Shown piece by piece: positions 55,671-63,720 of a DNA stretch of 64,000 nucleotides. A program made the translations under genes and the position numbers. This stretch comes from an uncultured Collinsella sp. (lineage in GTDB: Bacteria; Actinomycetota; Coriobacteriia; Coriobacteriales; Coriobacteriaceae), in contig CABRFA010000002.1 of the NCBI GenBank assembly GCA_902470065.1, positions 31,497 through 95,496 of the forward strand, in the 5' to 3' direction. Each line of letters starts with the position of its first letter. The first letter of the stretch is position 1. The notes beneath the pieces were generated by a model. That model saw only the letters and a program-made list of their open reading frames with translations. It did no database searches and was not told the origin of the DNA.

Positions 55671-56816
55671 ATGGACCTTGCTGACATCCGCCAAGCCATC
55701 GATGGCATCGACACCACGCTCCTCAACAGCTTTGTCGAGCGCATGGACATTGCCACCGAGGTCGCCAAATCAAAAATCGAGATGGGCAAGGCCGTCTTCG
55801 ACCCCGCCCGTGAGCGCTCCAAGCTCAACAACCTCGCCAGCCGCGCGCCCGAGCGCTACGAGGCGCAGACCATCACCCTGTTCCGTCTCCTCATGAGCAT
55901 GAGCAAGGCCGAGCAGCAGCGCTACATCAACGAGCTCAAGGGCATCACCGTCTCGCAAAAGGCCCACGCCACGGCCGTAGCCTTCGACACGCCCTTCCCC
56001 CAGACGGCCACTGTCGCCTGCCAAGGCGTCGAAGGCGCCTACAGCCAGATCGCCGCGTGCAAACTCTTCGACGTGCCCGACATCGCGTTCTTCGAGACCT
56101 TCGAGGGCGTCATGCGCGCCGTGCGCGACGGCTTTTGCGAGTTTGGCGTACTGCCCATCGAAAACTCAACCGCCGGCTCGGTAAACGCCGTCTACGACCT
56201 GCTCGCCCAGTTCGACTTCCATATCGTGCGCTCGCTGCGCCTCAAGATCGACCACAACTTGCTCGTCAAGCCCGGCACCAAGCTCGCCGACGTGCGCGAG
56301 GTTTACAGCCACGGCCAAGCCATTGCCCAGTGTGCGGGCTTTATCGAGTCCCACGACCTGCACGCCACCAAGTACCCCAACACCGCCATGTCGGCCGAGA
56401 TGGTCGCCAGCTCCGGGCGCACCGATGTTGCCGCCATCGCATCGCGCAGCTGCGCGACACTCTATGGCCTGGAGGTGCTGGAGTCCAACATCCAAGACTC
56501 GGACAACAACTACACGCGCTTTGTCGTCATCAGCCGCGAGCCACGCGTCTATCCCGGCGCCAACCGTACCTCGCTCATGATCACCACGGCCAACGAGCCG
56601 GGCGCCCTCTATCGCGTGCTCGAGCGCTTCTACGCACTCAATATCAACCTCATCAAGCTCGAGAGCCGCCCCATCCCCGGTCGCGACTTTGAGTTTATGT
56701 TCTACTTTGATCTGGACTGCCCCTTTGGCAGCAAGGCCCTCGACGACCTGCTCGATTCTATCGACGACGTGTGCGAGAGCTTCACCTACTTTGGCAGCTA
56801 CACGGAGGTGCTCTAG
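55671..56816 (+). CDS. pheA: Bifunctional chorismate mutase / prephenate dehydratase (P-protein)
   Basis: This protein makes phenylpyruvate from chorismate. It has 381 residues. An AroQ-type chorismate mutase spans about residues 1-90 (DLADIRQAIDGIDTTLLNSF). The prephenate dehydratase spans about 105-290 (CQGVEGAYSQIAA, PIENSTAGSVNAVYD, DNNYTRFVVI). A C-terminal ACT domain (ANEPGALYRVLERF, LESRPIPG) gives Phe feedback inhibition. The start is ATG 55671 with AAAGGGG upstream; a frame to 55527 runs through the inverted repeat and is rejected. Confidence 0.96.
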   Translation: MDLADIRQAIDGIDTTLLNSFVERMDIATEVAKSKIEMGKAVFDPARERSKLNNLASRAPERYEAQTITLFRLLMSMSKAEQQRYINELKGITVSQKAHATAVAFDTPFPQTATVACQGVEGAYSQIAACKLFDVPDIAFFETFEGVMRAVRDGFCEFGVLPIENSTAGSVNAVYDLLAQFDFHIVRSLRLKIDHNLLVKPGTKLADVREVYSHGQAIAQCAGFIESHDLHATKYPNTAMSAEMVASSGRTDVAAIASRSCATLYGLEVLESNIQDSDNNYTRFVVISREPRVYPGANRTSLMITTANEPGALYRVLERFYALNINLIKLESRPIPGRDFEFMFYFDLDCPFGSKALDDLLDSIDDVCESFTYFGSYTEVL

Positions 56817-58067
56817 ATGACCGATACCGCCGCAACCCGCCCCTACGGAGTGCTGGGCCGCGTGCTGGGCCACAGCTACACCCCAACCATCTACAAAGAG
56901 CTCGCTGGACTCGATTACGTGCGATTTGAGCGCGAGCCCGAGGACCTCGCGGCCTTTATGACGGGCGACGAGTGGGAGGGCACCAACGTGACCATCCCCT
57001 ACAAACGCGCCGTCATGGAGTATCTGGACGAACTGAGCCCGCTCGCCGAGCGCATGGGCAACGTCAACACCATCACACGCCTACCTGACGGTCGCCTGCG
57101 CGGCGACAACACCGACTACTTTGGTTTTCAGTGCCTGGTCGAGGAGTTGGGGGTTGAGGTTACCGGCAAGAAGGTCCTCGTGCTTGGCGCTACCGGTGGT
57201 GCCGGCACCACGGCAAGCATGGTGCTCGGCGACCTGGGCGCCACCGTGGTGCCCGTGGGCCGCACAAGCGAGATCAACTACGACAACATCGCACAGCAGT
57301 CCGACGCCGCGCTGCTCGTCAACTGCACGCCTGCCGGTATGTTCCCCCACTGCCCCGACGCGCCTTGCACGCTCGATGGCCTCGACGCGCTCGAAGGCGT
57401 TATCGACATCGTCTACAACCCCGCCCGCACGGGCCTGATGCTCGAGGCCGAGCGCCGCGGTATCCCTTGCATCGGCGGCCTGCTTATGCTCGTGGCCCAG
57501 GCAGCACAGGCCGTCGAGCGCTACACCGGCCAAGTCACCCCGCGCGAGAGGATCCTGGACGTAACGGAGCGCCTGTCACGCCGCGAACAGAACATCGCGC
57601 TGATCGGCATGCCGGGCTCGGGCAAGACCCGCGTGGGTGAGCAGATTGCCCTGCTCACGGGTCGCGAGCACATCGACCTGGATCGCGCCCTCGAGGAGCG
57701 TTTGGGCATGCCCTGTGCCGACTATATCGTCGAGCGCGGCGAGGCGGCCTTCCGCGAGCAGGAGACGACGGCGCTGTCCGACATCTCCAAGCGCAGCGGC
57801 CTGGTGCTCTCCACCGGCGGCGGCGTGGTCACACGCGACGAGAACTACCCGCTGCTGCACCAAAACAGCCAAATCGTGATGCTCAACCGCAAGCTCGACG
57901 AACTCGCCCACAAGGGCCGCCCCATCACCGCGCGCGACGGCATCGATAAGCTGGCCGAACAGCGTATGCCGCGCTACCGCGCCTGGGCCGACTACATCAT
58001 CGACTCACGCGACTGCGCCGCCAACACCGCCCAAGCCCTCCTCGACACCCTCCCACCCGCTCTCTAA
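56817..58067 (+). CDS. Shikimate dehydrogenase-shikimate kinase fusion
   Basis: One 416-residue polypeptide carries both activities. AroE covers about residues 1-250: active-site GHSYTPTIYK, Lys/Asp in NVTIPYKR and GDNTDYFGF, and NADP loop VLGATGGAGTTA. AroK covers about 255-416: Walker A GMPGSGKTRVGEQI, DLDRALEERLG, FREQET and LSTGGGVV. Fusing consecutive steps (dehydroshikimate to shikimate to shikimate-3-P) may channel substrate. The ATG follows the pheA stop with no gap. The SLSP motif of most AroE proteins reads SYTP here. Confidence 0.94.
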   Translation: MTDTAATRPYGVLGRVLGHSYTPTIYKELAGLDYVRFEREPEDLAAFMTGDEWEGTNVTIPYKRAVMEYLDELSPLAERMGNVNTITRLPDGRLRGDNTDYFGFQCLVEELGVEVTGKKVLVLGATGGAGTTASMVLGDLGATVVPVGRTSEINYDNIAQQSDAALLVNCTPAGMFPHCPDAPCTLDGLDALEGVIDIVYNPARTGLMLEAERRGIPCIGGLLMLVAQAAQAVERYTGQVTPRERILDVTERLSRREQNIALIGMPGSGKTRVGEQIALLTGREHIDLDRALEERLGMPCADYIVERGEAAFREQETTALSDISKRSGLVLSTGGGVVTRDENYPLLHQNSQIVMLNRKLDELAHKGRPITARDGIDKLAEQRMPRYRAWADYIIDSRDCAANTAQALLDTLPPAL

Positions 58068-58069
58068 CC

Positions 58070-58110
58070 AAAACCACCACAAAGGGGACAGGCACCTTTG
58101 TGGTGGTTTT
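58070..58110. terminator. Perfect 16-bp hairpin between aroE/K and aroQ
   Basis: AAAACCACCACAAAGG (58070-58085) pairs exactly with 58095-58110 around the loop GGACAGGCA. It has an A tract on one side and TTTT on the other, so it can act as a terminator on either strand. On + it would cut transcription before aroQ, or tune it. Confidence 0.65.
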
Positions 58111-58131
58111 CCAATCGCAAAGGAAGCAACC

Positions 58132-58569
58132 ATGAAAGCACTCGTCATCAACGGACCCAACCTCAACATGCTCGGCATTCGCGAGCCGGGCATCTATGGC
58201 AGCGACAACTACGGCCGCCTGGTCCAGATCTGCCAGGAAGCGGGCGCCGCACAGGGCTTCGACGAGGTCGAGGTCTTCCAGTCTAACCACGAGGGCAGCA
58301 TCGTCGACAAGATCCAGGAGGCCTACGGCAAGGTCGACGGCATCGTCATCAACCCGGCCGCCTACACGCATACGAGCGTGGCCATCCTGGACGCGCTCAA
58401 AGCCGTCGCCATCCCTGCCGTCGAGGTTCACATCAGTGCCGTCGAAACACGCGAAGACTTCCGCCAGGTGAGCTATGCACGCCTAGCCTGCTTCGCCACC
58501 ATCACCGGCGAGGGCCTGCAGGGATATGCCCACGCGCTGGAGCTGCTGAGGGAGCGTCTCGAAGAGTAG
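58132..58569 (+). CDS. aroQ: 3-dehydroquinate dehydratase, type II
   Basis: This dodecameric dehydratase converts dehydroquinate to dehydroshikimate. It has 145 residues, with motifs VINGPNLNMLGIREPGIYG (catalytic Tyr), FQSNHEGSIVDKIQ, INPAAYTHTSVAI and EVHISAVETRE. It completes the pathway in this operon. The SD AAGGAAG precedes the ATG. Confidence 0.97.
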   Translation: MKALVINGPNLNMLGIREPGIYGSDNYGRLVQICQEAGAAQGFDEVEVFQSNHEGSIVDKIQEAYGKVDGIVINPAAYTHTSVAILDALKAVAIPAVEVHISAVETREDFRQVSYARLACFATITGEGLQGYAHALELLRERLEE

Positions 58570-58617
58570 CCTAGCGATCAAATCCATCAGCGCCGATTCA
58601 CACGCCAATAAAACCAA

Positions 58618-58655
58618 TGCCGGCAGTAGCACCTCGCTGCTGCCGGCAATTTATT
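58618..58655 (+). terminator. Terminator after aroQ
   Basis: A 9-bp GC-rich stem (TGCCGGCAG with CTGCCGGCA) plus inner pairs is followed by ATTTATTA, about 50 bp after the aroQ stop. Confidence 0.7.
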
Positions 58656-58662
58656 ACTGGCA

Positions 58663-58668
58663 TATAAT
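58663..58668 (+). promoter_or_regulatory. -10 element of the DUF4869-ATPase module
   Basis: A perfect TATAAT lies 32 bp before the ATG. No good -35 is visible because the aroQ terminator occupies that position, so an activator or a weak promoter is likely. Confidence 0.45.
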
Positions 58669-58699
58669 CGTTGCAGTCACACAACGTCTGGAGACCCAC

Positions 58700-59149
58700 A
58701 TGCTGAGCATTCACCTGGGGGATTACCCCGGTTCCATCTACGATACCGAGACCTATTTTAGGAACTCGTACCTGGATTCCTGGTTCGAGGACCCTCTGGC
58801 AGCGCAGATGATTAAAGGTGTTGACGGTTCAGAACTCATCGGCCCCCACAACATCATCAGCAAACAGCTCGGTTCGATTACGCCCCTCGAGCTTTCCGGC
58901 GGCGTTAAGACGCTTCTGCTGGTGCACAATCTCCCAAACATGGTGTTCAATGCATCCACTTGCGGAGATAACTGCGCCCGGTGGCTGCTAAAAATTGGCA
59001 AAGAGCAGGATGTGCTGGTAACCCTTTACCACATCATGAAGTTCCCCTGGAAGCGTTTTGAGATTCGCATCAATAACGATGGCCGCATCGTCAGAAACAT
59101 GCAGGAGTTTGTCGGCGCCACGAATGACTTTTTGGATGTTGATGAGTAA
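58700..59149 (+). CDS. DUF4869-like protein
   Basis: This 149-residue protein of unknown function has family-like segments: SYLDSWFEDPLAAQMIKGVD, LSGGVKTLLLV, FNASTCGDNCARWLLKIGKEQD. There are no membrane segments and no obvious catalytic motif beyond a CxxxC pair. The ATG has GGAG 6 nt upstream. Its stop overlaps the ATG of the next gene (TAATG), so both are made together. Codon use is more AT-rich than in the neighbouring aro genes. The family name is from memory of the pattern. Confidence 0.7.
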   Translation: MLSIHLGDYPGSIYDTETYFRNSYLDSWFEDPLAAQMIKGVDGSELIGPHNIISKQLGSITPLELSGGVKTLLLVHNLPNMVFNASTCGDNCARWLLKIGKEQDVLVTLYHIMKFPWKRFEIRINNDGRIVRNMQEFVGATNDFLDVDE

Positions 59150-60150
59150 TGAAGGGAACGCATACCGTTGTCGTAGAGCGTGCAAAGGTCAAATACACAC
59201 TCACGTTTAAGCGCAATATTTCCTTTATACGCGGCAACAGCGGCACGGGCAAAACGACGCTCATCTCGATGATTCGCGACTACAACGACCGAGGACCGGA
59301 AAGCGGCGTTACACTCAGCTGCGACGTACCTTGCGAAACGCTTTCCAGCAGACGCTGGGAGCGCGAGCTGTCGATCATCGAAGATTCAATCGTCTTTCTA
59401 GATGAGGGTAACGAGTTTATCTACTCAAAGGACTTCGCCAAAGCCGTCAACGGCTCGTCCAACTATTTTGTTCTGATATCTCGTCGCGATGCCAACGAGC
59501 TCCCCTACAGCGTTGATGAGATCCTGAAGCTAGTCAACACAACAAGTAAAACAATCAATGGCCGCAAGAGCGACAGGCGCTTCTACTCGGTGACCAAGCC
59601 GCTATATGACCACACGGCAAGTATGCTGTATCAGGATCTAAATGTTGGATTCGAGGTACCCGACGCCGTAGTTGTCGAGGATAGCAAATCTGGCTATCAA
59701 TTCTACAACGCTCTTTGCAACCGACTCGGGATCCCCTGCTATACCGCCACCGGCGTTGCGAATCTAAAACGTACGATTCACGAATGTCCCGAGCAAAACA
59801 TCCTTGCTATTGGAGACGGAGCAGCATTTGGTCCCTACATCGAAAAGGTGCTCGGACAGCGCGTTTACAAGAACGTACGCTTGTTCCTCCCCGAATCATT
59901 CGAGTGGACACTCCTGCAATCTGGCCTCATTCCCAGTAACGATATCTTAAAAATCCTCGAGGATCCCTCAAGCTATATCGAAAGCCGCGACTACCTGAGC
60001 TGGGAGCGGTTCTTCACCGATGTGTTGATCAAATACTCGGCAGACACTCGCTACGCCTACAGAAAGGCAAAGCTCAATGAGCAGTACCTGAGGCCGCAGG
60101 CGATGAATGCAGTTGCAAACGTCTTGCCCGAGTGCCTGAAGGCAGACTAG
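59149..60150 (+). CDS. P-loop ATPase with possible Toprim-like C-terminal region
   Basis: The 333-residue product has Walker A GNSGTGKTTL (residues 29-38) and Walker B SIVFLDEGNEF (80-90, with catalytic Glu), then FVLISRRD. The ATPase domain is very short (about 150 residues), with no clear ABC signature. The C-terminal part has VVVEDSKSGYQFYNALCNRL (174-193) and ILAIGDGAAFG (218-228). That spacing of acidic residues resembles a Toprim fold, as in OLD-family nucleases, but the DxD is incomplete, so this is tentative. It is coupled to the DUF4869 gene. A role in defence or stress is only inferred. Confidence 0.65.
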   Translation: MKGTHTVVVERAKVKYTLTFKRNISFIRGNSGTGKTTLISMIRDYNDRGPESGVTLSCDVPCETLSSRRWERELSIIEDSIVFLDEGNEFIYSKDFAKAVNGSSNYFVLISRRDANELPYSVDEILKLVNTTSKTINGRKSDRRFYSVTKPLYDHTASMLYQDLNVGFEVPDAVVVEDSKSGYQFYNALCNRLGIPCYTATGVANLKRTIHECPEQNILAIGDGAAFGPYIEKVLGQRVYKNVRLFLPESFEWTLLQSGLIPSNDILKILEDPSSYIESRDYLSWERFFTDVLIKYSADTRYAYRKAKLNEQYLRPQAMNAVANVLPECLKAD

Positions 60151-60154
60151 ATAC

Positions 60155-60189
60155 AGCGGGGAGGGCCAAGTTGGTCCTCCCCGCTTTTG
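60155..60189 (+). terminator. Terminator after the ATPase gene
   Basis: The stem AGCGGGGAGG pairs with CCTCCCCGCT (with inner CCA/TGG pairing), followed by TTTTGTT. It lies 5 bp after the stop. Confidence 0.85.
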
Positions 60190-60691
60190 TTACGCCTTCT
60201 TGATCACGTACACCAACCCTATGTCGCACCTGCGGCGCACAATCGACGCAAAGAGCCACGATGCTGGCAGCGTCATAAGCAGAGGCATGGTCTGCCAAGG
60301 AATAAACCAATCGACCGCGTGGATTGCAAAGATGGCAAGACTGGCCTGTCCGCAGAACACGAGCGCTCGCTCAAAGGACCCCAAAACCGGCACGTCTTTC
60401 AACTTCTCCAACGCCATCGAAACCCAGCACACGCAGTAGCTACCGGCAAGAGCGGCAACTGTCGCAACCAAAAACCCATCCACGCGGCGGCTCGAAAGCT
60501 CACCCCACTCAGCGCGGCAAGGACAAGCCAAGCAACACCGGCTCCAATAAACAGCAGAGGCTCGCTCACGCTCGGCTCCAGCCCCCTTAGGCGCGCCGTA
60601 TAACCAATCCACATCAGCAGCACAACAGCAGCTCACGCCACGGCTTCGGCCTAAACGTATACCCGGCAAGAATAAAGAACACCGGCATGTG
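60190..60691 (-). pseudogene. Decayed acyltransferase-3 family gene
   Basis: Three minus-strand fragments in different frames look like pieces of a multi-pass O-acyltransferase. The N-side fragment from 60688 reads MPVFFILAGYTFRPKPW and then hits a stop. A middle fragment (60399-60623) has helices such as EPLLFIGAGVAWLVLAAL. The C-side fragment (60190 to about 60460) has ALVFCGQASLAIFAIHAVDW. Total length (about 500 bp) is less than half of a normal gene of this family (about 1 kb), so frameshifts and internal deletion are both implied. It lies against the tRNA-Arg terminator. Confidence 0.6.
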
Positions 60692-60723
60692 AAAAAGCCC
60701 AGACCACCAAGCGGTCTGGGCTT
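60692..60723 (-). terminator. Terminator after tRNA-Arg(TCT)
   Basis: A perfect 11-bp stem (60713-60723 with 60695-60705) is followed by TTTTT on the minus strand, 10 bp after the tRNA. Confidence 0.85.
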
Positions 60724-60732
60724 AATAAACGA

Positions 60733-60809
60733 TGGTGCTCCATGGCGGATTCGAACCGTCGACCTTGGGATTAGAAGTCCCCTGCTCTATCCAACTGAGC
60801 TAATGGAGC
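60733..60809 (-). tRNA. tRNA-Arg (anticodon TCT)
   Basis: This is a 77-nt cloverleaf with acceptor GCTCCAT/ATGGAGC, D arm TAGCTCAG, and anticodon stem GGGGA/TCCCA with loop CTTCTAA. The T arm is GACGG-TTCGAAT-CCGCC, and CCA is encoded. It reads AGA codons. It lies 52 bp downstream of tagH on the same strand. Confidence 0.95.
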
Positions 60810-60861
60810 AAATAACCGCACGCCCAGCCAAACAATTCGGCCAAGCGTAAGTAATTATAAC

Positions 60862-61629
60862 CTAGTTGAACTGCTCACGGTACGCCTTGCAGACCTCACT
60901 GACCGGGCCGTCCATGCGAAGGTCACCCTTCTCAATCCAAACGGCACGCTGGCAGATGCGCTCAACCTGCTCCATGGAGTGCGAAACGAACAGAACCGTC
61001 ACTTCGCCGCTCTGGATAAAGTGCTGGATGCGGGCCTCACACTTTTGCTGGAAGAACACATCACCGACGGACAGCGTCTCGTCAACGATCAGAATATCGG
61101 GCTCGGTAATCGTCGCGATTGCAAAGGCGATACGCGCCACCATGCCCGAAGAGAAGTTCTTAAGCGGCATATCGACAAAGTTCTGCAGCTCAGCGAACTC
61201 GATAATGCCGTCAAAGTTGGCGTCGATGAACTCCTTGGTATAGCCGAGCAGGGCGCCGTTCAGATAGATGTTCTCGCGGGCGGTCAGCTCGGGGTCAAAG
61301 CCGGCGCCAAGCTCAATCAGCGGCGCGATGTTACCGTGCACCTTAACGCTGCCCTCGCTAGGCTCAAGAACGCCAGCGATAATCTTGAGCATCGTAGACT
61401 TGCCGGAGCCATTGGTGCCGACCAGACCCACAACCTCGCCGCGATGAATATCAAACGAGATGTGCTTAAGCGCCCTAAACTCCTCAAAGAACAGCTCGTG
61501 CTTGGCAAGCTTAATGAAGTACTCCTTGAGGTTGGTCAGCGACTCGGACGCCATGTTAAAGATCATGGTGACGTCGTCGACCTCGACAGCCAGAGGCTGC
61601 TCGCTGTAATCAACAACAGATTCAGTCAT
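60862..61629 (-). CDS. tagH: Polysaccharide ABC exporter, ATP-binding subunit (TagH/RfbE type)
   Basis: This 255-residue ATPase has Walker A GLVGTNGSGKSTMLKIIAG, signature FSSGMVARIAFAIA, Walker B ILIVDETLSVGD and H-loop LFVSHSMEQ. The FKALKHISFDIHRGEVVG-like start and the LIELGAGFDPELTARENIYLNG block are typical of O-antigen and teichoic acid exporters. The C-terminal carbohydrate-binding extension seen in some relatives is absent. ATG 61629 has GGAG 7 nt upstream. It works with tagG, 11 bp upstream. Confidence 0.93.
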   Translation of the reverse strand: MTESVVDYSEQPLAVEVDDVTMIFNMASESLTNLKEYFIKLAKHELFFEEFRALKHISFDIHRGEVVGLVGTNGSGKSTMLKIIAGVLEPSEGSVKVHGNIAPLIELGAGFDPELTARENIYLNGALLGYTKEFIDANFDGIIEFAELQNFVDMPLKNFSSGMVARIAFAIATITEPDILIVDETLSVGDVFFQQKCEARIQHFIQSGEVTVLFVSHSMEQVERICQRAVWIEKGDLRMDGPVSEVCKAYREQFN

Positions 61630-61640
61630 CACAGCACTCC

Positions 61641-62486
61641 TTAGATGTAGAGGATAAATTTGCGCTCGGACTTATGGAACACGGTATAGCCAATAATAAG
61701 CGCAAGAACCGCCCAAGCGACGCACATACCAAACGTCATAAGCGAGGGCGTAGTCTGGAACAGGAAGATATCGCGCATAAACTGCAGGTAGTTGAACATG
61801 GGGTTCGCATACATCAAGATACGCACGAGATGCGGCATTTGCGCAATATAGTCAGTCGTCCAGAAGATGGGCGTAATGTAAGTCCACGCCGTAATGACGA
61901 CGCTCCACAGATGCATAACGTCGCGGAAGAAGACCGTAAGGGCAGAGAGCATCATGCCCAGGCCCATGCAGAAGCACATAAGCAGCAGCAGGCAAACCGG
62001 CAACAGAATCAGATGCCAAGAAGGCATAACGCGGAACCACAGCATGACGATGGCGACGGCGACCAGCGAGAAGGCAAAGTTGACCAGCGAGAAGAGCACC
62101 TTCTGCACCGGGAAAACCCAGCGGTGCACCTTAACCTTCTTGAGCAGAGGGGCAGCGCCCACGATCGACGTCAGGGCCTGGTTAGTAGACTCAGACATGA
62201 CGGCAAAGGTGATGTTACCCACGATCAAGTACAGCGGGTACATCTCGGGCGTCATTGAGCCATTGCGGCCCTGGCCAAAAATCGTCGAGAACACGATGGC
62301 CATGACGATCATCATCAGCAGCGGGTTGAGCACCGACCATGCGACGCCCAGAACGCTACGGCGATACTTGATCTTAAAATCCTTGGTAACCAGCTGACGA
62401 AGGATAAACGCGTCCTTCTCAAATTCGTTCTTAGCAAACGTCGCAGGCAGACTGCGAGTTTCTTGTTGCTTTGTCTGATCCGACAC
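61641..62486 (-). CDS. tagG: Polysaccharide ABC exporter, permease subunit (TagG/ABC-2 type)
   Basis: This 281-residue permease has six membrane segments and an N-terminal amphipathic part (FILRQLVTKDFKIKYRRSVLG) followed by WSVLNPLLMMIVMAIVFSTI, the ABC-2 pattern of TagG and Wzm. GTG 62486 is chosen as AAAGGAG lies 8 nt upstream; a frame to 62549 runs across the promoter and has no ribosome binding site. It exports a lipid-linked surface glycan together with tagH. Confidence 0.92.
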   Translation of the reverse strand: MSDQTKQQETRSLPATFAKNEFEKDAFILRQLVTKDFKIKYRRSVLGVAWSVLNPLLMMIVMAIVFSTIFGQGRNGSMTPEMYPLYLIVGNITFAVMSESTNQALTSIVGAAPLLKKVKVHRWVFPVQKVLFSLVNFAFSLVAVAIVMLWFRVMPSWHLILLPVCLLLLMCFCMGLGMMLSALTVFFRDVMHLWSVVITAWTYITPIFWTTDYIAQMPHLVRILMYANPMFNYLQFMRDIFLFQTTPSLMTFGMCVAWAVLALIIGYTVFHKSERKFILYI

Positions 62487-62525
62487 GGATGCAACTCCTT
62501 TACTCGTAATCGTTGACAAACGAAC

Positions 62526-62531
62526 AGTATA
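62526..62531 (-). promoter_or_regulatory. tagG-tagH -10 element
   Basis: TATACT lies 39 bp before the GTG. The region 16-18 bp upstream has no clear -35. Confidence 0.4.
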
Positions 62532-62587
62532 GACCCGACGGCCATGCAAACGATTCGCGCAACAAAACTGGAGAACTAACCCACATC

Positions 62588-62616
62588 TTAGGATGCCAGG
62601 CCCAAACGGCTATACT
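62588..62616 (+). promoter_or_regulatory. Promoter of the GT2 glycosyltransferase
   Basis: The -35 is TTAGGA (62588-62593), with a 17-bp spacer and a -10 TATACT (62611-62616), divergent from tagG. Confidence 0.55.
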
Positions 62617-62646
62617 TTCTAGGATTGAATGTATAAGGAGCATTAA

Positions 62647-63618
62647 GTGAATTCTGAATCCATCGCCGTCATCATCCCTTGCTACAACGAAGCGCTCACG
62701 ATCGGCAAAGTCATCGACGACTTTCACCGCGAGCTTCCGCAGGCGACGGTCTATGTCTATGACAACAACTCGTCGGACGATACCTCACGCATTGCCACCG
62801 AGCACGGCGCCACAGTCCGCTTTGAGCCCCGTCAGGGAAAGGGCAACGTGTGCCGCCAGATGTTTCGCGATATCGACGCCGATTGCTACCTGATGGTCGA
62901 CGGAGACGACACCTACCCCGCCGAGGCGGCCAAGGCCCTCTGCGAGCCCATCCTTAACGGCACGGCCGACATGACCGTAGGCGATCGCCTTTCCAACGGC
63001 ACCTACGCCGAGGAGAACAAGCGTGCCTTCCACGGCTTTGGCAATAATCTGGTCCGCGCCATGATCAAGTGGATCTATGGCTACAGCTTCGATGACGTCA
63101 TGACAGGCTACCGCGCCATGAGCCGCCCGTTCGTTAAAACCTTCCCAGTGCTTTCCGAGGGCTTTCAGATCGAAACCGAGCTCTCGATCCACGCCGTCGA
63201 CCACCGCTGGCGCATCAAAGATGTGCCCATCGAGTACCGCGACCGTCCCGAGGGTTCCGAGTCCAAACTCAACACCGTGAGCGACGGCATTAAAGTCGTT
63301 GCGATGATCGGCACGCTGTTCAAGGACTACCGCCCGCTGAAGTTCTTCAGCCTCGTTGCGCTTCTGTTCGCGGTATTCGGCCTCGCCCTGGGCATGCCCA
63401 TCGTTGTCGAATATTTCCAGACCGGCCTCGTCCCGCGCTTCCCCACCGCTATGCTCGCCGCCTCGTTTATGTTCCTGTGCGGCCTGAGCCTTGCGACCGG
63501 CTTCATCCTAGATTCTGTAGCAAAGGTCGAAAAAAAGCAGTGGGAGGTCAACGTGTACAGCAAATACGCCTACGACGACCAGCCCGGCCACCCTACTTCC
63601 ATGCCAAGCGAGAGGTAG
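62647..63618 (+). CDS. GT2 family glycosyltransferase (dolichyl-phosphate mannosyltransferase-like)
   Basis: This 323-residue membrane enzyme has the nucleotide-sugar binding start AVIIPCYNEALTIGKVIDDF, the DxD region YLMVDGDDTYPAEAA, and the acceptor segment GYSFDDVMTGYRAMSRPF. Two C-terminal membrane helices lie at about 230-255 and 268-292. Relatives load sugars on polyprenyl phosphate. The start is GTG 62647 with AAGGAG 6 nt upstream. It sits beside the exporter and rfbD, pointing to surface glycan or lipid-linked sugar synthesis. Confidence 0.9.
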   Translation: MNSESIAVIIPCYNEALTIGKVIDDFHRELPQATVYVYDNNSSDDTSRIATEHGATVRFEPRQGKGNVCRQMFRDIDADCYLMVDGDDTYPAEAAKALCEPILNGTADMTVGDRLSNGTYAEENKRAFHGFGNNLVRAMIKWIYGYSFDDVMTGYRAMSRPFVKTFPVLSEGFQIETELSIHAVDHRWRIKDVPIEYRDRPEGSESKLNTVSDGIKVVAMIGTLFKDYRPLKFFSLVALLFAVFGLALGMPIVVEYFQTGLVPRFPTAMLAASFMFLCGLSLATGFILDSVAKVEKKQWEVNVYSKYAYDDQPGHPTSMPSER

Positions 63619-63668
63619 ATCTTCCGCAAAATACTATTGGCACCACTGCGCAGATAGCCACCAACAAG

Positions 63669-63698
63669 AAAAGCCGCCGTTAAAGAACGGCGGCTTTT
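63669..63698. terminator. Bidirectional terminator between the glycosyltransferase gene and rfbD
   Basis: A perfect 13-bp stem AAAAGCCGCCGTT with its complement and a 4-nt loop is flanked by A and T tracts, serving both convergent genes. Confidence 0.9.
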
Positions 63699-63720
63699 AC
63701 TCTCGAAAAGTTAATAGCGG

